Notes under the pieces: model-generated
Database searches by the model: none
What the model was told of the DNA's origin: nothing
What the model saw: only the letters and a program-made list of their open reading frames with translations
Translations under genes and position numbers: made by a program
Assembly: GCA_947463705.1 (NCBI GenBank)
Contig: CANHSO010000006.1
Location: 1 to 39,432 of the forward strand
From: Bacteriovoracaceae bacterium
Lineage (GTDB): Bacteria; Bdellovibrionota; UBA1018
Direction of reading: 5' to 3'
Length of the DNA stretch: 39,432 bases
Shown: positions 20,201 to 27,268 of the stretch, piece after piece
Layout: every line of letters starts with the position of its first letter
Numbering within the stretch: position 1 is the stretch's first letter

Positions 20201-23200
20201 GGCGTTAGCGGCAGGGTCGGGGGTGCAGATCTCCTGGCCAGCTGAATTGCGACACATCAAAAGTTTGACGCAATAATTCGCAGGGCGGTCTGGGTTACAA
20301 CTACTATAAGCATTAGAACTATCTGCTTTTTTAAAATCATTGAAACTGAGTTGTTTCGTGGGTTGTCCGGTCTCATTTGGACTGGGTGTCCAAGTAAATG
20401 AGGGAATCGGCGATGGAGACGCCGACGTTCGGACACAGTTACCTCCTGCTGCTGCCTTCCAAACCTCAGTCTTGTAATAGTGTTCGACTGTAGGAGAAGG
20501 AGGTGCTTGCCAGGAAAAAGTGACCTGATCATTGCTGCTGGAATATGTGTGAGTTAGAGAACTGAAAAGGGTCTGGGTGTTATCTAGGGTGAATGGAGTA
20601 CTTGTCCTGCTCAATCCTGAGAGATAGGTAGAACTGGTTTGATATTGAACTGTCTTGCTACCTGAAAACGATGTGTAGGCTGTATCCGCCTCATAGGCCA
20701 AGGCTGAGGTCGGGGTATCTCCTATCTGGCTGAGTGCAGAGGTCTCAGTGGTCGTTGCAGTCACGCGATAGCACCAAGGCCCCTGGGACGGTTCGGTACT
20801 CAGAGTCGTCTGGGGGGAGTTGCAGGAGACAGATGATCGAGTTAAAGTGACCGGTTGAGAGGTACCGCTCACGACACGGTTGAGCGTCAGATCTGAGCTC
20901 AGTAAAGTCGAAGTTTTGGATTGAAGAGTTGCCCCGACAGGCCAACGCCATTGGATTTTTCCAGCTGCATTGAAATAAGCTCGTGGAGTAATCGAATCAA
21001 AAGTCACGGTCGGAGCGTCATTCCTTAGATCCCGGTTTTGGCAATAGGTTTCCGTAATCGGGTCCCTACCACGATCTTCTGGGGTCACTTTGATTTTGTA
21101 ACAAACCCGGTGAAGCTCAAAGTTATCGAGATCATTCCATTCATGGTCAGCAGCGTGGATCACGCTGGAGGACTCTCCTGATCCTGTTGTATTGAGATGC
21201 AGGGTGATTTGGTCGGTATTGGCAGTCGAACTGGCTAGCGTGCGGCTGATTCCACTCGTAGTACTTTCGTAAATGTCAGTAGAATTAAAAATGCCGTTCA
21301 CAATTGGTCCGTAATTTTCGAGGTCTTGATCAGTGTCGGCGTCATGATTAACTCCGCCGACATGAAAGTGAGCCCTTTCGATCTCAATGCTTTCTAGTCT
21401 TAGCCCAGCATGAATTGTGAAGGTTGGATCCCAAACGAACGTTCTAAGAGTACGCGAATTGTCAGAGCGAGTGCTGGATTGAAGGGTAAAGGTTCCTGGA
21501 GTTCCATCCGTTGCTGCACTCTGAGCTTGAAGTGTTAGATTCGTATTTGTTTGTCTCCGAACGAGAGTTGGGTTCTGGGCTTGAGTGCAAATTTGAGTTC
21601 CTGAGGAGCTGGTTCTGCAAACACTTAAACCGATGCAGTAGTTTGCAATCCGATCTCCGCTGCCATTGAAGCCAAAACCATTGAAAAGCACGTCAACGCT
21701 GCAGAATGAGTCTCCGCTGGAGCAAGAGCTCATCACTGTGTCCAGGTTGGGCGAAGTGATCGTCTGACTTTCGATTGTTGTAGCTGCACTCCGAGTGTTT
21801 GAGCAAGACGTGGCGCCAGCGCTCAATTTCCAAGCTTCAATAGAATAGGTGCGTGGGGTGATCGATGCTTTGATAGGAACGCCGCTGACTGTAATCTTTT
21901 CTGAATTAGCGTCCCCTGAAGTGTAAGTAGCCGAGCTCAGTCTGAAGGTGTTGATCCCGCTGCCATCGAATAGATCTGAGTTATCGAGGAGGGTGTCTGG
22001 GAGTATGGAGACGGGAGTTCCGTAGTTTACTCCCCCTGGCCTCGTAAGAGTGATCGTGTAATTGAACGTACGATCGCCAGAGAAGCTCCGGTAGCTCGAG
22101 TTGGTGTCAAATCCATTTCCACCGTGGAGTTCGTCTCCCATTCCTGTGGCTGCCGAGGTCTCAGCTAGACTGACTCGGTGGCACCATGGGCCCGCAGCTG
22201 GGGGAGTGAATCCAGTCACAACAGCATTTGGATTGGCGCAGTCCACGGAGGTTAGATTGGGTGTGAGTGTGTACGTCCCACCTCCTCCGCTGGTCACCGT
22301 GACTGACCGGGCGAGAGACATATTCGACGCTGTCAGCGGGAATCCATCCGATCGGACCGTGGCGCCATAATCCCAACTCCATTGGATTTGACCATTTTGG
22401 TTAAACGATGAAACTGGGTTTGAGATGGTGGGCTCATTTACTACGTGCGGGAGATCGGTGTGAAAGTGTTGGCAGTAATCTTGATAGAATGTCGAAGTTC
22501 CGTCACTGGGGACTGCCTCAATTCGGTAACAGACTTGGTGGTAGGCAAAATCGTTTGCATCATCCCAATTGAGGCCGGAGGCTGTGTTGGATTGATCGCC
22601 TGAAGCCGAAGGAAGAGTGTCGGTATGAGTGCCATTTTTGAGTCGAACCAGGGTTTGATTGGCATCCGTCCCAGAAGTACTGACGGCCGGGGTACTGTAA
22701 GAGGTGATAGGACTGACTGAGTTGTAAACTGCATCAGCAGGTCGGCTTGCAGGGAAAGCTGCATCTTGAGTTTGAACCACTCGATAGACGTTGATCTGAC
22801 TCAAAACGCGAGGAGAGCTGACTCTAAACTGCGGGTCCCAGGCCCAATGTCGAACCGTTGGATTGCCCGAGGCAAAAGGGACCGGGGAGAAGCTCGCTCC
22901 GATGATGGGAGTGATTCCCGTGGCCGCAGCGACTGCCTCAATGGCGTTCGATCCGCTCCCGATGCGATGGACCTCGAGGGTGTTGGTGCGAGCTAGAAAT
23001 GCACTGACAGCTCCCACTGTGGCATGTCGTGCAACCAGATTCGTGCAATAATCTGCGATCCGATCAGCAGTCGACGTGAATCCAAGAGAATTAAAGGTCA
23101 CTGAAGCCGTGAGTTGTCCAGAGGCATTGACGCTGAAGGCTGGAGATTGAGTTTGAACATCTCTTGCTGATGCGTGATCACAGGACGCAGTCGTTTTCTT

Positions 23201-26200
23201 CCAGGCTTCAACTTGATAATCAGGAGAGGCGAACTGACTTGCGGTCGCATGGATCGGCGTGCCGACAAACTCAATGCGGTCAGAAGCAGGGTTATTCCCG
23301 AGATCCCGAACTGGAGTCGCGGAAGCTAGAGCAAAAGGTGCACCATGTGTGAGAGATAAGGCTCCTGGATATCCAGCGGGATCAGAAGCAGCGAAAGCGG
23401 TCGGATTATCAGCTGCGATCGTCGTTGAGGTGCCTGCCACAGGAGTCATCACCCAACGGTATCGAATTTTACGCGAGCCTGTAAAAGGCTGGTAGGTATT
23501 ATCGCTCTGGAACTGACCGCTACCGCCAGTATCGGGTCGGAGGTTCGTGTCTGTGATGTCAGTGGTTTCTACGGTCGTGGCCTTGGAGGTATCCGGTGCC
23601 GTGATTTGATAACACCACGGTCCATTAGCTGAAACGGCTTCCCCTCCACAACCGATTGGGGTGAAATTGAAATTGGCTGAAGGGGTTGCGATGGAATGAT
23701 AATCGGAACGACCCGTGCTTGAAGGATTGGCGTCATTGAGGGCGTTCCAGTTAGTCCCAAAGATCCTTTGGATATCAATTGAGCTTGCTGAAAGTGCCGA
23801 TGCCTCCGATTTAATTTTTGAGCCTACAGTCCAACTCCACTGGACTTTTCCATACGGATTGAAATCCCCGACTGGAGTGTTGATTTGGGTAAACTCAGTC
23901 ACGCTTGGAGCATCGTGATGGAATGTATGGCAGTAAACTTGAAGTTGAGGGCTACCCCCTGCGGTTGCGCTGAGCTGATAACACACTCTGTGATACCGAT
24001 AGTCGGTTGCGACTGTCCAATTTTTCGCACTAGCGATGGAAGCATAAGTTTCCGAAGCGGAGGCTAAGGGAAGGTGATAGGTGTAGCTTCCTCCACTGCA
24101 GCTTGCGTTACGATAAGTTGCCGTTTGGAGATCGCCTTCATTTAAATCCGTTATCGAAGCTGGCGCGGCTGCTGATGAGAAATCAGGCGCCGCGCTAAAT
24201 CCATTGGCTGCTGCGGCAGTATCAACGACTCGCTTGACTTGATAGTTCGTAATCGGTGCAGTGGATGTTGCAGTGAAACGTGGATTCCAGCTGTAATTCC
24301 GGCTGAGTGGGGTGCCTGATGGTGTCGCACCAATGACGGAGAATGTGCCAAGTGAGCTGACTGGAGCCGGATCGGTTGCGGAGGTGTAGGAGCCCGCTGC
24401 TGCCTCAGAAGCGATGGTTACTGTCCCCGTGGGACGTCTACGGATCAGTCGAGCAGGGGGGGCGTAGCAGATCGTTCTACCTGCGTTACAGGCCCGAAGC
24501 CCGATGCAATAATCTCCCGAAATCTGTTCACAGGAACCAAAATCGAGTCCCCCTTCAGCGGTTGGCTTTACAAAATCAATCGATGTAGGAAGTGCTTGGT
24601 TCTTAGTAAATTGGACTGAGTGAATATCTCCGGCCGTTGCAGGTCGGTTGGCGCAACTATCGTTTATTTTTCTCCAGCCTTCAATCTGGTAAGTGTCAAG
24701 ATTCGAGACATTGGTTGGCATGGGGATAATATTTATCGTGGCACTTGAGGTAGTCAGGGTTGATCCTTCTTCAGGTGGATTCGTTCCAAACCCAAAAGAG
24801 TGTGCACCAAAGTCCAGAGTAGTGTCCTCACTAGACGCCTTAGAGTTGTCGGTTCGTTCGACTAAGTCAGTGGGGCTCACGAGTGTGTAGGCGTATGGAT
24901 TCGGACTCGGAACCCCTGCGCCAGAGTTCGCAGCGTGGGAATCGCTGGCAGTGAATGAATATTCGGTACAACCCGAGCGTTGAGTCTCGGCCCCAGTCCA
25001 GCTAGGCAGAGGGCTAGGGTTACTATAGATCGCGAGTTTTTCAGAGATCTTTGTACTGAACAAGATTGAGCTGGGGACTGAGCTCGAAGACGGTTTACAG
25101 TCCCGAATTTTGCCGCCCACTGTCCAGTTCGCGGTGATTAAGCCTGTTGCGCCAAACGTATAAGTTGGAGTTCCGTTGTTCCATTCAATCTTTGTACTGG
25201 GTTGCGCAATGGGTATGGGTGGGGTCTCATTTTGAGGGGGTGTGCAGTCGTTCGACGAATTGCAGGCATCCACCGCGATACAAAGACTCGATGGATAGAG
25301 CTCAGTGAGCTCTGTTGCTTTAAATGCATAAGGAATACTATAACTGTACCCGGAGGGATCATCGGCAGTGGTGATACGCTGAACGGGTGAGGGTGCCGCA
25401 CTCGGATCGTCCAGATTAGAATGGAAAGTTATTGAATCACCGCTACTGGGCCGAATGGTTAAATAATTACGGCTTTGGTGGTCGGCGTTGCAGCGCTGAA
25501 TGGGATTGTCATCGTTCCAATAGTAGGCACGGTAATGGTCCACGGCCCCATATTCAAGTGTGCTGAATTGAATGTTCCCTGGGAGTGTTAAGACGAATCC
25601 TTCCCCATGAGCGTTCTTGTCGATTTGGGCGACGGTTGCGCTCACTTCGTTTACAGGGCGGACGTCGGGCTGCACGAGGAGTGCTGTTCGCTCACTTGAC
25701 CTATTTCCAAAAGAATCGATCGCCCGGACGCATGCGTAGTAATTGGAGTTAGGCTGCCAGGTGATCTTCTCTAGAGCGGATTTGCCTAGATGAATCCGAT
25801 GATCAGATGGGTCTGAGAAAATTAAGTTTTGAGTACCTTGAGTAGGAGTATCTTGGGCAGGATAGCTTAGATCATAGGTGGATTTATGTCTGGTTCTATC
25901 TTCAACGGACCACATGGGTGAAGGACTCGAGCTACAAAGTTGCATCGGTGACGGTGAGGCTCTTGGAGTTCGATACAGCGTGATTTGGTAGGAACTTGCA
26001 AACTCGTAATTTGGGAGTGAACCGCTCGACAGGTTGGGCCAACTGAGATCAGGGTTCAGGTTGGGACCACCGATAAAGATTGGACTCACGCCAGGGGATG
26101 GGCTCACGGTTGCCAGAGTTGCCGAGGATCCAACGGGAAAGGTGGGTGGATTCGTTTTAGGCTTTTGCCCTACGATATAGAGAGAAATCGGTCCAGAGAT

Positions 26201-27268
26201 CGGCATAGAGTTCGACTGATTGAGGATCTCGATCTGCATTTCAAATAGCCCTAGCCCTAAATAAGGTTTGAGGTCGGCGCTAAAAGTGGCTGTCGGATCA
26301 AATCTTAAACGAATCCTGTTCGGCGTTGTCGTGTCTAGACCGGCGAAGCTGAGGGCAGGTGAAAGTGGACAAGGACTGCGATTGCAAGGACTCGGGATCG
26401 AGTTAGCAATTTCGTCGCCAGATATCTGATCTGAAAATTGATATCCCAGCAACGAGGAGTGAGTGATCCACCCTGCTGGTGTGGACGAGCCAAGATAAGT
26501 ATTTTTAAAGGATGTTTTTTCAGGGTCGCTGTCATCAAGGCGATCCCCATTGAATTGGTAGCCAAGAGAGAGGAACCCAGCCGTGTAGTCTGGATTGCTG
26601 AGTATTGGATTACGGTTTGTGACAAACGTCCTCGAGTCTGCGGTTGGCCATGGGATGAGCCGTAAGTAGGGTTGAGGTGCGGATTTTCCTGATGCTGGAT
26701 AACTTGCGGTGAGGATGCGCTCTTCTTGCGTAGAGGGGTCGAGGCCGAGCCCATAAGTCAGGGAGAATTCTCCCGAAAAATTCTTTCCGTCTGGCTTGAG
26801 CTCGCTCAAGCGGTTTGGGGTCGGAGCATGAAAGCGGATTTCAAAGGTGCAGGAGTTATTTCCGCCTACAGCATCAAGTTGCTTTAAATTTTGACAGAGG
26901 TTGCCCTCGCTGGGGATTTCAAACGGATTTGTTGCTGAGTTGATTCTGGGGTGATCTGCTGGAGCGTCTCCTCTGTTGAATAGGGAGAGGGTCGCGCCTA
27001 AAGTGGACCCAAACGGAGCTTCTGGAAAAGAAATACTTTGCGTTGCCGCGTCTACGGTTCCGATGAGTCCGGTGGGTCTGCTTGCCATCTTTCCATCCAA
27101 GCCTACAAAATAGGTGGGGAAAGTGCCGGAGGTCAGCTTCACCTTTGGGCGCGGATACCTCGAAAATACAGCCAAATTAACCACGTTGCCACACCCATTG
27201 AGGAACGGCACTGCGAGGAGCAGAAAGAGTCCGATCTTTGACGTGCTTAATCCGACTAAATTAGTCAT
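13433..27268 (-). CDS. Giant repeat-containing lipoprotein (about 4,611 aa): lipobox, HYDIN-like domain, Fn3-like super-repeats, FGE/C-lectin-like C-terminus
   Basis: Single uninterrupted ORF 13433-27310 (TTG at 27310). ATG at 27268 gives MTNLVGLSTSKIGLFLLLAVPFLNGC|GN, a canonical lipoprotein signal, and is the preferred start. Confidence 0.93.
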   Translation of the reverse strand: MTNLVGLSTSKIGLFLLLAVPFLNGCGNVVNLAVFSRYPRPKVKLTSGTFPTYFVGLDGKMASRPTGLIGTVDAATQSISFPEAPFGSTLGATLSLFNRGDAPADHPRINSATNPFEIPSEGNLCQNLKQLDAVGGNNSCTFEIRFHAPTPNRLSELKPDGKNFSGEFSLTYGLGLDPSTQEERILTASYPASGKSAPQPYLRLIPWPTADSRTFVTNRNPILSNPDYTAGFLSLGYQFNGDRLDDSDPEKTSFKNTYLGSSTPAGWITHSSLLGYQFSDQISGDEIANSIPSPCNRSPCPLSPALSFAGLDTTTPNRIRLRFDPTATFSADLKPYLGLGLFEMQIEILNQSNSMPISGPISLYIVGQKPKTNPPTFPVGSSATLATVSPSPGVSPIFIGGPNLNPDLSWPNLSSGSLPNYEFASSYQITLYRTPRASPSPMQLCSSSPSPMWSVEDRTRHKSTYDLSYPAQDTPTQGTQNLIFSDPSDHRIHLGKSALEKITWQPNSNYYACVRAIDSFGNRSSERTALLVQPDVRPVNEVSATVAQIDKNAHGEGFVLTLPGNIQFSTLEYGAVDHYRAYYWNDDNPIQRCNADHQSRNYLTIRPSSGDSITFHSNLDDPSAAPSPVQRITTADDPSGYSYSIPYAFKATELTELYPSSLCIAVDACNSSNDCTPPQNETPPIPIAQPSTKIEWNNGTPTYTFGATGLITANWTVGGKIRDCKPSSSSVPSSILFSTKISEKLAIYSNPSPLPSWTGAETQRSGCTEYSFTASDSHAANSGAGVPSPNPYAYTLVSPTDLVERTDNSKASSEDTTLDFGAHSFGFGTNPPEEGSTLTTSSATINIIPMPTNVSNLDTYQIEGWRKINDSCANRPATAGDIHSVQFTKNQALPTSIDFVKPTAEGGLDFGSCEQISGDYCIGLRACNAGRTICYAPPARLIRRRPTGTVTIASEAAAGSYTSATDPAPVSSLGTFSVIGATPSGTPLSRNYSWNPRFTATSTAPITNYQVKRVVDTAAAANGFSAAPDFSSAAAPASITDLNEGDLQTATYRNASCSGGSYTYHLPLASASETYASIASAKNWTVATDYRYHRVCYQLSATAGGSPQLQVYCHTFHHDAPSVTEFTQINTPVGDFNPYGKVQWSWTVGSKIKSEASALSASSIDIQRIFGTNWNALNDANPSSTGRSDYHSIATPSANFNFTPIGCGGEAVSANGPWCYQITAPDTSKATTVETTDITDTNLRPDTGGSGQFQSDNTYQPFTGSRKIRYRWVMTPVAGTSTTIAADNPTAFAASDPAGYPGALSLTHGAPFALASATPVRDLGNNPASDRIEFVGTPIHATASQFASPDYQVEAWKKTTASCDHASARDVQTQSPAFSVNASGQLTASVTFNSLGFTSTADRIADYCTNLVARHATVGAVSAFLARTNTLEVHRIGSGSNAIEAVAAATGITPIIGASFSPVPFASGNPTVRHWAWDPQFRVSSPRVLSQINVYRVVQTQDAAFPASRPADAVYNSVSPITSYSTPAVSTSGTDANQTLVRLKNGTHTDTLPSASGDQSNTASGLNWDDANDFAYHQVCYRIEAVPSDGTSTFYQDYCQHFHTDLPHVVNEPTISNPVSSFNQNGQIQWSWDYGATVRSDGFPLTASNMSLARSVTVTSGGGGTYTLTPNLTSVDCANPNAVVTGFTPPAAGPWCHRVSLAETSAATGMGDELHGGNGFDTNSSYRSFSGDRTFNYTITLTRPGGVNYGTPVSILPDTLLDNSDLFDGSGINTFRLSSATYTSGDANSEKITVSGVPIKASITPRTYSIEAWKLSAGATSCSNTRSAATTIESQTITSPNLDTVMSSCSSGDSFCSVDVLFNGFGFNGSGDRIANYCIGLSVCRTSSSGTQICTQAQNPTLVRRQTNTNLTLQAQSAATDGTPGTFTLQSSTRSDNSRTLRTFVWDPTFTIHAGLRLESIEIERAHFHVGGVNHDADTDQDLENYGPIVNGIFNSTDIYESTTSGISRTLASSTANTDQITLHLNTTGSGESSSVIHAADHEWNDLDNFELHRVCYKIKVTPEDRGRDPITETYCQNRDLRNDAPTVTFDSITPRAYFNAAGKIQWRWPVGATLQSKTSTLLSSDLTLNRVVSGTSQPVTLTRSSVSCNSPQTTLSTEPSQGPWCYRVTATTTETSALSQIGDTPTSALAYEADTAYTSFSGSKTVQYQTSSTYLSGLSRTSTPFTLDNTQTLFSSLTHTYSSSNDQVTFSWQAPPSPTVEHYYKTEVWKAAAGGNCVRTSASPSPIPSFTWTPSPNETGQPTKQLSFNDFKKADSSNAYSSCNPDRPANYCVKLLMCRNSAGQEICTPDPAANAAEGDSITRASNGTLAITLGSDGSDGSPGNFTPSPTSSSLSTTHLKRLWKWDPTFNITRTTASLTEVTIQRAHISNDTSLADLNSVAPTYSPTPIASYIAADITQRPLAGDTCGNTYQMHLIKGSAPATDRGETSASYWSFDTDHKFQKICYKINVTQESDSTVYTREYCHTFDFSSENPVITFASPSPSPVSYFNSAGKIQWQWGARASITSYSSSLTEGDLNIYRSWIKGGGSSSEQSSAVALHPSVTWSPGANNCSAAGDSCTGPWTYTASFDDNSAAINAAEASGNTASANFADLQNSTPTPFENDPSYIPFAGARSVQYSLAVKPLSGGTEIGKTDATDPFWVSLTNPSSFSFSLDSGAYAASDQLTFSATRLQATCSHSYRFEAWEINPGTTDCTNRPGPGDSPSIKTKTFTSINPSDTTSFTPNFSDFTSVTSATSFAHRIGDFCFDLKACRPGSSGGTEICTSATGTRAVHRYISTNAPTVTALVHPSPSPSVTTVSGRDRYTWIWNPKFSISSDDLVQSITVTRAHLLSNTAPTDANFATPTASYSPISSIYSLPSTGPGNFIVRASGAQNDVITMHAKTDGTAESSSAIGNWSDADYFNFHKICYRVTATSRGVSTTQDYCGTVDLSNDQPTLTLISPSPSPVTDFNSSGKTRSTWALAARVFSPSGSLIPGDVIFKRKVASASTPNWSSIAQNTVASPSPSPVSVASCNTGATYGWCYEMQIPDSTSQLGNEANVDSGTWPNATYSPFAPGDRYFNYQASLLGGTDLANLATVQVRNGTPFGPLASPTVTPDATTPGNDRFGVLASPMPVSSSRFGSPAYQIEVWRKGSGNCSRSSVADADIFRPSAALSYSDIQNGTSIPITFSDLKNSATAGLTSTADRIADYCVNVRAHHAGTGSDDFWVASSPQTVYRRGTGTPDVTIAAGSITGAPREFDYSNYVSPIGGRNVRHFTWNPSFTVKSPYTLSTVEVKRFFASSPTIPAPSSSPDSNCSGCTNLSIYASPTPSSPANALNEMTLNLRSSDTLTTNQRNSTTPFYTGDWTDGSVTTPSGQQNGLGWNDASNFDYNRVCYQIKATPTDPTASPTLGTICQNFHNDAPAPSYSFSPVTSDFNQFGKFQFGWTLNATIQSWTSSLTTGDVTLKRNVTGLISGASTTSADVNIASSPSPTLTPVSCSDLTTTSSSSNPWCYKLTAADNSFANSGESGHLDTGSDFLGNSDTYTTYSYDPSHTRQIQYRLLAALPASSGPTSQPLTASDRSLATITPIPSFTVSGVTYTSATDQIAFSGQAMRASGIRSYKIYVWKQTGAGCQTSVPASSGANPVVASPLPASSASPLPTGIPIGNFFNTCTATQDDFQQNYCTALQACNNAAGTGICTFAKNASGGQAISSFFRTRSNALSITATPGGAIGTFHTPAVSFSPGSSDDSRTWNWRIPITVSAPSRLNGDLTLQRVFYTPGAPIADSNGTTVPSDWASATQVTLSPLNPSDTLPSGCQQNYIYSATLTGRSTGLWSDNGATVRSPRICYKIRATLVNSTSLDHYICRTFTIEPQFNPTATWPSSNSVTVNLSTGTAKPMVVNSPAPVASYRAQLWNKSSVSGGTCTPSGSFTPSPILTSWIAGSSTSRNLTINSGAGSCFDKHRPLCVQVDACTGAADSTCTNRTGSIQELDVPTYSSSIQPTFNPTLAITPTRDPDGDDSAAAKAKWRWRLKLDQITSAIPITGIQVWRKVGEDNPSLIGTISTIPQFTFTAPTCNGNYGSPIYTYSFAQPGAGTTCTTDASKGLFCQDSSGLSNEAQPTDTLIQYQLRVATANDPTTYNVQGTLVNPSGSTTPTLPYLWLYNSPPTQPSARPAFGLISGSGTSGSPFQMKTLSLKLTGTCDAFTTSQAGGSANTEVTVTEGATIAQSSSDHVKNLSATCSKTSTSTFSETSSEFRNRRSTFNFDNTAGILTVTANLKDNSNVPFTINIKSTDRWNNSSIKIYYFNNNFSCPTGFVGVPSKNINASVADFCVSQYQMTYQSSGEYHEFGRTSSQVTCRDNYIAYSTRPFFKGSWGNLFNNTSGNFGTTSIEPPLRISLGSGEFISGIFLASSFSGYRCGQTYNDLSATNSAQCTSYPSSGDRTISFLGRDINFAFCTQEFEATAADFACKGYGDRLNFGTSTYSNFALLTAAEWNNISNLAGDAASQTGRDLQNGQTIYGFNGALALNPITQWTGAAQREITYGVNGTNVLKGTTPSTYYGIRCTYRP
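15521..16840 (-). repeat. Giant-protein super-repeat unit 7 (440 aa)
   Basis: Begins FNQFGKFQFGWTLNATI; contains YKIYVWKQTGAGC, QNYCTALQACNNAAGTGICT, RTWNWRIPITV, SPRICYKIRATL; a degenerate eighth start (FNPTATWPSSNSVTV) follows at 15520. Confidence 0.7.
16841..18238 (-). repeat. Giant-protein super-repeat unit 6 (466 aa)
   Basis: Begins FNSSGKTRSTWALAARV; contains YQIEVWRKGSGNC, STADRIADYCVNVRAHH, VRHFTWNPSFTV, FDYNRVCYQIKA. Confidence 0.75.
18239..19621 (-). repeat. Giant-protein super-repeat unit 5 (461 aa)
   Basis: Begins FNSAGKIQWQWGARASI; contains YRFEAWEINPGTTDC, RIGDFCFDLKACRPGSSGGTEICT, YTWIWNPKFSI, FNFHKICYRVTA. Confidence 0.75.
19622..20974 (-). repeat. Giant-protein super-repeat unit 4 (451 aa)
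   Basis: Begins FNAAGKIQWRWPVGATL; contains YKTEVWKAAAGGNC, RPANYCVKLLMCRNSAGQEICT, RLWKWDPTFNI, KFQKICYKINV. Confidence 0.75.
20975..22405 (-). repeat. Giant-protein super-repeat unit 3 (477 aa)
   Basis: Begins FNQNGQIQWSWDYGATV; contains YSIEAWKLSAGATSC, GDRIANYCIGLSVCRTSSSGTQICT, TFVWDPTFTI, FELHRVCYKIKV. Confidence 0.75.
22406..23863 (-). repeat. Giant-protein super-repeat unit 2 (486 aa)
   Basis: Begins FNPYGKVQWSWTVGSKI; contains YQVEAWKKTTASC, STADRIADYCTNLVARH, VRHWAWDPQF, FAYHQVCYRIEA. Confidence 0.75.
23864..25156 (-). repeat. Giant-protein super-repeat unit 1 (431 aa)
   Basis: Unit defined from the FGATGLITANWTVGGKI motif to the next F-N-x-x-G-K-x-Q-W-x-W motif; contains GDYCIGLRACNAGRTIC and YRYHRVCYQLSA. 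Confidence 0.65.
26750..27034 (-). other. HYDIN/choice-of-anchor-D-like Ig domain in giant protein
   Basis: ISFPEAPFGSTLGATLSLFNRGDAPAD...FEIPSEGNLCQNLKQLDAVGGNNSCTFEIRFHAPTPNRLSE...FSGEFSLTYG follows the fG...ltltNtG...C...l.ag.sCt.ei.F.P pattern. Confidence 0.6.

Noticed and set aside
15521-25156. Possible CRISPR or DNA satellite array explaining the periodicity
   Set aside because: Repeats are divergent at DNA level, ~1.3-1.46 kb long and in frame; similarity is at protein level.
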